Source: Blautia sp. (GTDB lineage: Bacteria > Bacillota > Clostridia > Lachnospirales > Lachnospiraceae). From it: DNA of 9,636 nucleotides. Under the pieces are notes generated by a model. The model saw only the letters and a program-made list of their open reading frames with translations, did no database searches and was not told where the DNA came from. The DNA lies in the NCBI GenBank assembly GCA_030841965.1, contig JAUUSJ010000154.1:1-9636 (forward strand). The letters are read 5' to 3'. This document shows, one piece after another, positions 1-6,386 of this stretch. Numbering within the stretch: the first letter of the stretch is position 1; every line of letters begins with the position of its first letter. The translations under genes and the position numbers were made by a program.

Positions 1-110
1 AAATCAGCGTATGTCGAAAAATCGTGGGAACGAACGTGTTTGAGGGGCATATACCCGCCTCCTCTCTTAGCGTCTGTCCCCATTCCTCTCTTAGCGTCTA
101 TCCTCATTTT
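1..110 (+). repeat. Palindromic repeat, copy A (left part outside window)
   Basis: Positions 1-41 match the right end of the core seen complete in copies B (1428-1562) and C (6468-6602), including TCGAAAAATCGTGGGAACG. The right arm (42-60) has a different sequence from B and C but the same layout. Two 24-bp tandem units follow at 61-84 and 85-108. They are nearly identical and each contains TTAGCGTCT. The copy ends about 12 bp past the stop codon of asnA, so it fills the 3' flank of that gene. Its left half lies before the window and cannot be read. No coding function is supported. Confidence 0.85.
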
Positions 111-121
111 CCCGATTTACT

Positions 122-1132
122 TTACAATAACTGAATCCCTCCAGCAATAGCCGCCTCATGCACCTCATCTGGCCAAATAGACGACTGAACCTCGCCGATA
201 TGAGCCTTGCGAAGGAAAAACATACAGATTCTAGACTGTCCGATTCCCCCGCCAATCGTATAAGGCAATTCCTTATTCAATAACGCCTTCTGAAACTCAA
301 GCTCCGCACGCTCTGGACAACCTGCAATGGCAAGCTGCGTCTTTAGGGAGTCCTCATCGACACGAATTCCCATAGAAGAAAGCTCAAATGGAATATCAAG
401 AAGAGGATAATAAACAATAATATCACCATTTAAATCCCAATCATCATAGTCAGGAGCACGCCCGTCATGTCTCTCGCCGGAAGCCAAATACTTACCAATC
501 TGCGTCACAAACACCGCACCCTTATCCTTAGAAATCTTATACTCTCTCTCCTTTGGAGTACAGTCTGGATATATATTCTCCAATTCCTGTGATGAGATAA
601 AATAAATATCATCTGGAAGAATCGGCTCAATATAATTATACCTGCGGCTTATATAATCCTCCGTCTCTTTAATTGCGGCATAAACCTTTCGCACCGTATA
701 CTTTAACGTTTCCTCATTCCTCTCCTCCTTAGAGATAATCTTCTCCCAATCCCACTGGTCTACATAGAGAGAATGCAGATTGTCGGTATCTTCATCGCGG
801 CGAATCGCAGTCATATCCGTATAGAGTCCCTCTCCCGAGTGGAAACCATATTTTTTCAACGCATATCGTTTCCATTTTGCAAGAGAATGCACAATCTCAA
901 CGACCGCATCTCCCTGCTCTTTAATTCCGAACGAAACCGGACGCTCCACACCGTTTAAATTATCATTAAGACCAGTCTCTGGCTTAACAAAAAGAGGGGC
1001 GGATACACGAGTCAAATGAAGATTCTTCGCTAAAGACCGCTCAAAATGGTCCTTCACTTCCTTAATTGCCACCTCCGTCTCTCGGATACTCAGAGGAGCC
1101 GTATAATTTTGTGGTATCTGTAAATGTTCCAT
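122..1132 (-). CDS. asnA: Aspartate-ammonia ligase (asparagine synthetase A)
   Basis: AsnA makes asparagine from aspartate, ammonia and ATP (giving AMP and PPi) in the cytoplasm. The fold is that of the class II aspartyl/asparaginyl-tRNA synthetase catalytic core. The 336 residues match the usual family length of about 330. Visible signatures are SAPLFV (44-49), the conserved RRDEDTDNLHSLYVDQWDWE block (111-130, motif-2-like), SGERHDGRAPDYDDWDLNGD (218-237) and the C-terminal glycine/arginine ATP-binding block GGGIGQSRICMFFL (294-307). The start is supported by GAAAGGGG (plus strand 1140-1147) about 7 nt upstream. The gene stands alone and is divergent from ptsG, with repeat copy B between them. 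I looked for a T-box leader, common for asparagine genes in Firmicutes, and saw no AGGGUGGNACCGCG-like core. Identification is secure by sequence recognition. Confidence 0.97.
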   Translation of the reverse strand: MEHLQIPQNYTAPLSIRETEVAIKEVKDHFERSLAKNLHLTRVSAPLFVKPETGLNDNLNGVERPVSFGIKEQGDAVVEIVHSLAKWKRYALKKYGFHSGEGLYTDMTAIRRDEDTDNLHSLYVDQWDWEKIISKEERNEETLKYTVRKVYAAIKETEDYISRRYNYIEPILPDDIYFISSQELENIYPDCTPKEREYKISKDKGAVFVTQIGKYLASGERHDGRAPDYDDWDLNGDIIVYYPLLDIPFELSSMGIRVDEDSLKTQLAIAGCPERAELEFQKALLNKELPYTIGGGIGQSRICMFFLRKAHIGEVQSSIWPDEVHEAAIAGGIQLL

Positions 1133-1384
1133 AAAGAAACCCCTTTCTATAAAAATTGTAAATTAGTGTATACATATATCTATTAAAACCAAAACTAGAT
1201 ATTCACTCAGAGAGAACTCTTTACTTATTTAAAGCTCTACTTTCGATAGTATATCATATCTCCTTTGGAAAATCGACACATTTTAAAACTTTTATTAAAT
1301 GAAATTTTATCTATTCACATTACGCCAATACATAATTAAAAGTTTTTATAATTACTAGACAGCTCTTTTGTCATATTCACGTTA
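1133..1384. other. AT-rich upstream region of asnA with a duplicated repeat-end motif
   Basis: No gene is seen in these 252 bases. Reading leftward toward asnA, TATGATATACT (minus strand, around 1248-1258) is a reasonable -10 region, but no good -35 lies at the right distance, so the asnA promoter is only suggested. ATTCACATTACGCCAATACA at 1313-1332 recurs as ATTCACGTTACGCCAATACA at 1375-1394, with one difference in 20. The second copy lies at the left end of repeat B, so the first may be a remnant end of another element copy. Confidence 0.5.
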
Positions 1385-1695
1385 CGCCAATACACAGCTG
1401 AGAGAGCAGGCAAGTATCTTCTCTGAAAACGATAGAGAGTGGAGCGATTTTTCGATATACTTAGCTTTGCCGCTGGAGCACTGTCTGAGCGCTGTAAGCG
1501 CGAGTTTGCGGGAGGCGGCAAAAATCAGCGTATGTCGAAAAATCGTGGGAACGAACGTGTTTTCAGAGAAGATACTTGCCTGCTCTCTCAGCGTCTCTCT
1601 CACCAAAAACCCAAAATTCGTTCTCTCAGCGTCTCTCTCACCAAAAACCCAAAATTCGTTCTCTCAGCGTCTCTCTCACCAAAAATCCAAAATTT
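1385..1695 (+). repeat. Palindromic repeat, copy B (complete), with tandem array
   Basis: Outer arms 1397-1430 and 1559-1592 are a perfect 34-bp inverted repeat. Inside, 1445-1460 pairs with 1530-1545 (CGATTTTTCGATATAC against GTATGTCGAAAAATCG, one T-G wobble). TTTGCCGC (1466-1473) pairs with GCGGCAAA (1515-1522). An apical GCGCT-GTA-AGCGC hairpin sits at 1489-1501. The 196-bp body can therefore fold end to end as one long hairpin. A left-end motif CGCCAATACACAGC precedes the arm and is shared with copies C and D. Several open frames cross the element but resemble no protein and follow the palindrome, so I read it as non-coding. Confidence 0.9.
1590..1695 (+). repeat. Three tandem 38-bp units flanking copy B
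   Basis: Units begin at 1590, 1628 and 1666, each opening AGCGTCTCTCTCACCAAAAA. The first two are identical. The third changes one base (C to T at 1686) and diverges at its end, where the ptsG promoter begins. The first unit starts inside the right arm of the palindrome. There are no unique spacers, so this is not a CRISPR array. Confidence 0.9.
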
Positions 1696-1697
1696 AC

Positions 1698-1727
1698 TTG
1701 ACATCTTTATATCTTGTATGATAAAGT
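1698..1727 (+). promoter_or_regulatory. Probable ptsG promoter
   Basis: A perfect -35 TTGACA (1698-1703) is followed, after 17-18 bases, by a weaker -10 (ATAAAG at 1721-1726 or TAAAGT at 1722-1727). It lies just upstream of the RNA switch at 1739-1816 and directly abuts the last tandem unit of repeat B. The -35 box is convincing; the exact -10 is uncertain. Confidence 0.65.
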
Positions 1728-1738
1728 CTAAACATATA

Positions 1739-1816
1739 GTATGTTACTCTAATTATTGAGGCATTAACTATACATAGCAAGATTTTGGATGTTTATGTGG
1801 GTTAGTGCCTTTTTTT
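1739..1816 (+). promoter_or_regulatory. RAT antiterminator overlapping an intrinsic terminator (ptsG leader)
   Basis: ATGTTACTC...GAGGCAT (1741-1764) has the layout of the ribonucleic antiterminator bound by BglG/SacY/LicT/GlcT proteins: paired ATG/CAT and CTC/GAG with an asymmetric UUA/G internal loop. It overlaps the left arm of a terminator. AGGCATTAAC (1759-1768) pairs over 10 bp with GTTAGTGCCT (1801-1810, one U-G pair), followed by a run of seven T. The two structures exclude each other. Protein bound to the RAT would prevent the terminator and allow transcription of ptsG. Confidence 0.85.
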
Positions 1817-1888
1817 ATGTAAAAAAGAGTACAGAAGCAGGCATTTAAAATCTTTCAATTATCATATCACAGACAGAGGAGGAGAGGG

Positions 1889-4054
1889 ATGAGAGACAAA
1901 ATTTTTGGTGTTTTGCAGAGAGTTGGACGAAGCTTTATGCTCCCCATTGCCATTTTGCCAGTCGCGGGACTTTTACTAGGTCTTGGTAGTTCCTTTACAA
2001 ATGAAACAATGATAGAAACCTATCATTTAAGCGCTATCCTTGGGGATGACACGATTCTTCACGCTCTGCTCGTCATCATGAATAAGGTCGGCAGTGCTAT
2101 CTTTGATAATCTGCCATTAATCTTTGCCGTCGGTGTCGCTATCGGCATGGCAAAGAGAGAAAAAGAGGTGGCAGCACTTTCTGCGGTGATTGCATATTTC
2201 GTTATGAATATCAGCGTGAATGCGATGTTGCAGCTTGCGGGTAAGATTTTAGAAGATGGCTCTATCTCTCCTGCTGTATTAGACGGGACAATCACAAATG
2301 TTTGTGGCATCTTGACATTGCAGATGGGAGTGTTTGGCGGTATTATCGTGGGGATTGGTGTCGCCGCTCTTCACAATAAGTTTTATAAGATTGAGTTGCC
2401 AAACGCCTTATCTTTCTTTGGTGGAACAAGATTTGTGCCGATTGTCTCCACAGTTGTGTATATGTTCGTCGGCATTTTGATGTATTTCATCTGGCCGACA
2501 GTGCAAAATGGAATTTATGCTCTCGGCGGATTAGTGACAGAGACAGGCTATCTCGGGACATTAATTTTTGGATTAATTAAGAGGGCATTAATTCCGTTTG
2601 GTCTTCACCACGTATTTTATATGCCATTTTGGCAGACAGCGGTAGGTGGAACGATGGAAGTGGCAGGTAAGATGGTACAGGGCGGACAAAATATTTTCTT
2701 CGCTCAACTTGCCGATTCCGCAAATATCACTCATTTTAGTGCCGATGCCACGAGGTTTTTCTCGGGAGAGTTTATTTTTATGATTTTTGGGTTGCCGGGA
2801 GGTGCATTTGCAATGTATCGCTGCGCAAGACCAGAAAAGAAAAAGCAGGCAGGAGGACTTTTATTTTCTGCGGCTTTAGCGTGTATGCTGACAGGGATTA
2901 CAGAGCCGCTTGAGTTTTCCTTCCTCTTTGTGGCTCCCGCTTTATTTATCGCTCAAGTTATCTTGGCAGGAGTCGCCTATATGATTGCCCACATATTAAA
3001 TATCGCTGTGGGGCTGACTTTTTCAGGTGGACTTTTAGATTTTTTCTTGTTTGGAATTTTACAGGGAAATGCGAAGACAAGTTGGATGCGTATTATTCCA
3101 GTGGGGATTATCTATTTCTTTTTGTATTATTTTATCTTCTCTTTCTTGATTCAGAAGTTCGATTTAAAGACTCCTGGGCGTGAGGTAGATGATGAGAATG
3201 TAAAATTATATACTAAGATGGATATGAAAGAGAGAAATACCAAAAAGTTAAAAAAAGATGACGAGACTGTGGAGGATGAGCTAAGTGTGGCTATCTCGAG
3301 AGCTCTTGGAGGCAAGGATAATATTTTAGATATTGATTGCTGTGCCACAAGGCTTCGCTGCAGTGTGATTCATCCAGAGCTGGTAAAGGAAGAGCAGATA
3401 AGGGCGACAGGTGCAACTGGAGTGGTAAAAAAAGGACAGGGTGTGCAGATTATTTACGGACCAAAGGTTGCGGTTATCAAGTCGAATTTGGAAGATTATC
3501 TTGAGAATACAGAAAATGAGGTGTATATTAAGAGCAAGACGACAGATATACGTAATCAGTATGAGCAACAAAAAAAACCAAGAAGAATCGTCAGGACGAT
3601 TACAATAGGGAGTCCTGTGACGGGGGCGGTTGCTGATTTGTCTAAGGTGCCAGATGAAGCTTTTGCCAATAAAATGATGGGAGACGGCGCTGCTGTTATT
3701 CCATTTGAGCCGCTGATTGTCGCTCCAGAGGACGGAGAAGCTTCCTTTATTTTTGATACGAAGCATGCGATTGGATTTTTGACGGATAGCGGAGTCAGTA
3801 TATTGCTTCATATCGGAATCGATACGGTGAAACTGGGAGGAAAAGGTTTCGATGTATTGGTAAAACAAGGACAAAAATTAAAAAAGGGAGAACCAATGAT
3901 AAAATTAGATTTGGATTATTTAAATGCTAATACTCCTTCTTTAATGTCTCCAATTCTCTATACAGAATTAAAGGACAATGAAAAGGTTCGTCTCCTAAGA
4001 GAGGGAGAAGTAAAGAGTGGAGAGGCAGTTTTTGCAATTGATATTTATGAATGA
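1889..4054 (+). CDS. ptsG: PTS glucose-type transporter, fused EIICBA
   Basis: A membrane sugar transporter that phosphorylates its substrate during uptake, using phosphate passed from PEP via EI and HPr. The order in 721 residues is IIC (about 1-420, hydrophobic, with FGLHHVFYMPFWQTAVGG and GITEPLEFSFLFVAP), a charged linker (about 430-455), IIB (about 460-540) and IIA (about 565-721). The IIB phosphocysteine is C485 in CATRLR. In IIA, H641 (LLHIGIDTV) is the phosphohistidine and H626 (KHAIG) its partner, 15 residues apart as in E. coli IIAGlc. AGGAGG at 1877-1882 sits 6 bases before ATG. The Glc/GlcNAc/glucosamine family is clear; glucose is the most likely substrate but is inferred. An RNA switch lies upstream and its presumed regulator is the next gene. 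Confidence 0.93.
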   Translation: MRDKIFGVLQRVGRSFMLPIAILPVAGLLLGLGSSFTNETMIETYHLSAILGDDTILHALLVIMNKVGSAIFDNLPLIFAVGVAIGMAKREKEVAALSAVIAYFVMNISVNAMLQLAGKILEDGSISPAVLDGTITNVCGILTLQMGVFGGIIVGIGVAALHNKFYKIELPNALSFFGGTRFVPIVSTVVYMFVGILMYFIWPTVQNGIYALGGLVTETGYLGTLIFGLIKRALIPFGLHHVFYMPFWQTAVGGTMEVAGKMVQGGQNIFFAQLADSANITHFSADATRFFSGEFIFMIFGLPGGAFAMYRCARPEKKKQAGGLLFSAALACMLTGITEPLEFSFLFVAPALFIAQVILAGVAYMIAHILNIAVGLTFSGGLLDFFLFGILQGNAKTSWMRIIPVGIIYFFLYYFIFSFLIQKFDLKTPGREVDDENVKLYTKMDMKERNTKKLKKDDETVEDELSVAISRALGGKDNILDIDCCATRLRCSVIHPELVKEEQIRATGATGVVKKGQGVQIIYGPKVAVIKSNLEDYLENTENEVYIKSKTTDIRNQYEQQKKPRRIVRTITIGSPVTGAVADLSKVPDEAFANKMMGDGAAVIPFEPLIVAPEDGEASFIFDTKHAIGFLTDSGVSILLHIGIDTVKLGGKGFDVLVKQGQKLKKGEPMIKLDLDYLNANTPSLMSPILYTELKDNEKVRLLREGEVKSGEAVFAIDIYE

Positions 4055-4123
4055 TGGAATTTTCGTTCATAATCATATCTGCTAGGTAGATACGCAGGTT
4101 TGTTAGGGGAAGGATAGGAAGCT

Positions 4124-4960
4124 ATGTTTAGGATAAGTAAAGTTTTGAATCATAATGCAGTGATTGCCGTCTCATCGAGAGGAAATAAAGAATGTCTCAT
4201 TATGGGAAAAGGGATTGGCTTTGGAAAGAAAGTGACACAGGAAATCCAAGTATCGAGTAATGAGTCTATCTATTTGCTTCAGGAAAAGACAAAGCGTGGA
4301 AAAGCGAGAGATTTGGCGCAGAGTATTGCACCGGAATATTTGGAGATAGCAGACTTTGTATTGAATGAGGCGGAGAAGAAATTTGGGTCATTAGATAGAA
4401 ATATACTTTTTCCTATGGCGGACCATATTGAGTATGCGGTAAAGCGAATTCAAAATGGTGAGATAATCCGTAATCCACTAATAGACGATATCCGGATTTT
4501 ATTTCACGAGGAGTATAAGGTGGCGAGCTGCATCGTGCCTATTTTGAAAAATCAGATGGGTGTAGAGATGGAGGAAGATGAGGTGGGATACATTGCCCTC
4601 CATGTACATTCCGCAATCGAAAAAGAAGAGGTATCTCAGGCAATCCAGATGGCACAGGCTGTGAGGGAATGTGTGCAGTATGTGGAGGATGAGATTGGAT
4701 TTCAGATAAATATCTATTCTCTATCGTATAACCGGCTTATGAATCATGTGAGGTATATGGTGGCGAGAGGATTAAGCGGTGAGATTATTAAGCTAAATAT
4801 GAATGATTATATGCAGGGGCGCTTCCCGAAGGAATTTGAGATGGCGAGGTCTGTATGTAAGAAATTGGGCAAGAGCTTAAAATGCGATTTTAACGATGCT
4901 GAGATTGGATATTTGGCGATGCATCTACAGCGCGTGATAGCGGATGAGACAGAGGAATAA
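4124..4960 (+). CDS. BglG/LicT/GlcT-family transcription antiterminator
   Basis: An RNA-binding regulator whose activity is set by PTS phosphorylation. The 278 residues show an N-terminal co-antiterminator RNA-binding domain (about 1-56, starting FRISKVLNHNAVIAV) and two PTS regulation domains. The four conserved PRD histidines are H101 (ADHIEYAVKR), H160 (ALHVHSA), H208 (MNHVRYM) and H267 (AMHLQRV), close to the LicT positions 100, 159, 207 and 269. It lies 69 bases behind ptsG without a clear terminator between, so co-transcription is likely. A matching RAT lies in the ptsG leader, which makes this its probable control protein and a functional GlcT counterpart; autoregulation through the same switch would follow. 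In B. subtilis glcT lies upstream of ptsG, so the order here differs. GlcT rather than LicT specificity is inferred from context. Confidence 0.92.
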   Translation: MFRISKVLNHNAVIAVSSRGNKECLIMGKGIGFGKKVTQEIQVSSNESIYLLQEKTKRGKARDLAQSIAPEYLEIADFVLNEAEKKFGSLDRNILFPMADHIEYAVKRIQNGEIIRNPLIDDIRILFHEEYKVASCIVPILKNQMGVEMEEDEVGYIALHVHSAIEKEEVSQAIQMAQAVRECVQYVEDEIGFQINIYSLSYNRLMNHVRYMVARGLSGEIIKLNMNDYMQGRFPKEFEMARSVCKKLGKSLKCDFNDAEIGYLAMHLQRVIADETEE

Positions 4961-5220
4961 TATGATACCAGGGTCAAAAAGTCGGAAACCCGATGCAAGC
5001 TTGCTTGCAAGAGGGTTTTTGACTTTGAGACCCGCCAAAAACATGAATAAGTAGCCATTTTTCGAAGAAAAATGAGCGAATTATGAATGTTTTTGAGGGC
5101 GCTGGGCGCCAGTGACGCCCGTTTAGCGCCGACCGGAGTGGAACGTAGATGTGGGAGCACATTGTGCGGAGCAATCCGGTATCAAAGGGGTCAAAAGACC
5201 TTTTGACCCCAACATCATGA
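4958..5220. repeat. Multi-branched structured intergenic element (MITE-like or ncRNA)
   Basis: No gene is supported here; instead the stretch is packed with nested hairpins. GATACC (4964-4969) can close with GGTATC (5178-5183). Inside are four arms. Arm 1 is 4971-5033 (GGGTC/GACCC, AAAGTC/GACTTT, AAACCC/GGGTTT, TGCAAGC-TT-GCTTGCA). Arm 2 is 5036-5095 (15-bp stem with two mismatches, tip CATTTTTC-GAA-GAAAAATG). Arm 3 is 5098-5130 (GGCGCT/AGCGCC, GGGCG/CGCCC). Arm 4 is 5133-5179 (CCGGA/TCCGG, GCAC-ATT-GTGC). A perfect 10-bp hairpin follows at 5187-5210 (GGGGTCAAAA-GACC-TTTTGACCCC). Its 3' half can alternatively pair with 4970-4983, and TAATAT motifs mark both outer ends, which suggests terminal inverted repeats. 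It shares no sequence with repeats A-D. Confidence 0.75.
5187..5210 (+). terminator. Perfect hairpin, possible terminator without T-run
   Basis: A 10-bp GGGGTCAAAA stem with loop GACC. It is the only strong simple hairpin between the antiterminator gene and the next gene. The following bases are AACATCATG, with no T tract, so an intrinsic terminator is doubtful. It may instead be the end of the structured element. Confidence 0.3.
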
Positions 5221-5287
5221 TATTAACTAATTAGGGATAAAATGTGACGGTTGGCAGGGAGTAAGAAGAGATTAATAGGAGAAAAGG

Positions 5288-6112
5288 ATGAAGATTATAA
5301 ATTTGGTGGAAAACACAGCGGGTGAAAATGGATGTGCTTTTGAGCATGGACTTAGTTTCTATATGGAGACAGGAGAGCATAAGCTTTTGCTTGACTTTGG
5401 ACAGACAGAGAAAATGCTCGAAAATGCAAAGAGACTCGGGATTGACCTAGGGCAAGTGGATATCGCTATTTTGAGTCACGGACATTATGACCATTCGGGT
5501 GGAATTTTGCCGTTTGTAAGAATTAATCCAAATGCGAAAATTTATATGCAAAGAACAGCATGTAGGGATTATTATCATGTGGAGGAAAAGAGAGAGATCT
5601 TGCGGTATATTGGAATCGACAAGGAGATATGTAAGCTTCCTTCGGTGCAGCTTGTGGATGGGGATATGAGTATTGCACCAGGGATAGATTTGTTCGCGGG
5701 AGTAAAGGGCAGAAGAAATTTCGCGCGGGGAAATAGAGTATTGAAATATAAGAGCGGTGACCAGTATGTGGAAGATGATTTTGTCCATGAGCAGTATGCG
5801 GTAATCCGGGAGGATGATATGATAGTTCTCTTTTCAGGATGTGCGCATAATGGAATTTTGAATATTATGGATGAGTATAGGAAGAGATATCAATCTTATC
5901 CGACGATTGTGATGAGTGGATTCCATATGATGCAAAAAAATGGATATTCCAAGGAGGATATCGAAAATATCAGGGAGGTTGCGAGTGAACTCAAAACCTT
6001 CCCAACGAAGTTTTATACGGGACATTGCACAGGAGAAGTTGCGTTTTCTGTGATGAAGGAGATAATGGGAGAGCAGCTTGTGGCTTTGCATAGTGGGATG
6101 CGGGTCAGATAA
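5288..6112 (+). CDS. MBL-fold metallohydrolase (COG1237-like)
   Basis: A soluble 274-residue protein of the metallo-beta-lactamase fold. The metal-binding signature SHGHYDHSGG gives H64, H66, D68 and H69. Further likely ligands are H187 in SGCAHNGILNI, then H213 (SGFHMM) or H246 (TGHCTG). The strand LLLDFGQTEKMLENAKRLGI after the N-terminus and the SGCAHNGI block are typical of the subgroup often annotated as dihydropterin-type MBL hydrolases (COG1237). The substrate cannot be read from sequence, and a beta-lactamase role is not implied. No signal peptide is seen. AGGAG at 5277-5281 lies 6 bases before ATG. A small regulator gene follows 58 bases downstream with no terminator, so the two probably form an operon. 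Confidence 0.88.
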   Translation: MKIINLVENTAGENGCAFEHGLSFYMETGEHKLLLDFGQTEKMLENAKRLGIDLGQVDIAILSHGHYDHSGGILPFVRINPNAKIYMQRTACRDYYHVEEKREILRYIGIDKEICKLPSVQLVDGDMSIAPGIDLFAGVKGRRNFARGNRVLKYKSGDQYVEDDFVHEQYAVIREDDMIVLFSGCAHNGILNIMDEYRKRYQSYPTIVMSGFHMMQKNGYSKEDIENIREVASELKTFPTKFYTGHCTGEVAFSVMKEIMGEQLVALHSGMRVR

Positions 6113-6170
6113 GCGGCTTAGGAAGAAATTACTTGTTTATTATAAGAGAAATCAGATAGAGGTGGTAAAA

Positions 6171-6386
6171 TTGGGTAAAATTGTTTTGAGATTAGATAGA
6201 ATGATGGTGGAGAGACAAATGTCTTTGAATGAATTATCAAAGAGAGTTGGAATTACGAATGTCAATCTGTCAAAGACGAAAAATAATAAGGTAAGTGCGA
6301 TTCGGTTTTCTACTTTGGCGGCAATCTGTGAGGTATTAGACTGTGAGGCAGGGGATATTTTAGAGTATCAAAGGGATGAGGCGTGA
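6171..6386 (+). CDS. Small Cro/CI-type HTH transcriptional regulator (TTG start)
   Basis: A 71-residue DNA-binding protein made almost entirely of one helix-turn-helix domain of the short Cro/CI (HTH_26-like) type. It reads MGKIVLRLDRMM, then SLNELSKRVG (helix 2, 18-27), TNVNLSKTKNN (recognition helix, 29-39) and the family tail FSTLAAICEVLDCEAGDILEY. I chose TTG at 6171 because AGGTGG (6160-6165) lies 5 bases upstream and the homology-like region begins exactly there. The frame is open further upstream to an ATG at 6078 inside the preceding gene, but that extension resembles nothing. Target genes are unknown. Repeat copy C begins inside the last codons, so the C-terminal EA and stop may derive from the repeat. 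NLSKTKNNKV departs a little from the more usual NLSNLKNGK. Confidence 0.85.
   Translation: MGKIVLRLDRMMVERQMSLNELSKRVGITNVNLSKTKNNKVSAIRFSTLAAICEVLDCEAGDILEYQRDEA

Noticed and set aside
1133..1384. T-box leader for asnA
   Set aside because: Asparagine genes in Firmicutes often have one, but no AGGGUGGNACCGCG core or terminator/antiterminator pair is present on the minus strand.
1590..1695. Possible CRISPR array
   Set aside because: The 38-bp units are contiguous and wholly repeated, with no variable spacers and no cas gene in the window.
1368..1759. Several open frames of 60-117 codons across repeat copy B, and a matching one across copy C (6360-6590, minus)
   Set aside because: They follow the palindrome on both strands, have no convincing ribosome binding site, repeat the tandem units as repeated peptides and show no recognisable domain. 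The shared peptide between B and C is explained by shared non-coding sequence.
4055..4123. Small hairpin ATGAATG/CGTTCAT at the end of ptsG as a terminator
   Set aside because: The stem is only 7 bp, AT-rich and not followed by a T-run, so read-through into the antiterminator gene is more likely.
4807..5174. Minus-strand open frames of 66 and 117 codons at the end of the antiterminator gene and across the structured element
   Set aside because: They are antisense to a clear gene or lie in hairpin-rich non-coding sequence, and their products resemble no protein.
6078..6170. Upstream ATG start for the HTH regulator giving 102 residues
   Set aside because: The extra 31 residues overlap the end of the MBL gene and look unrelated. 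A good AGGTGG site precedes the TTG at 6171, where the family-like sequence begins.
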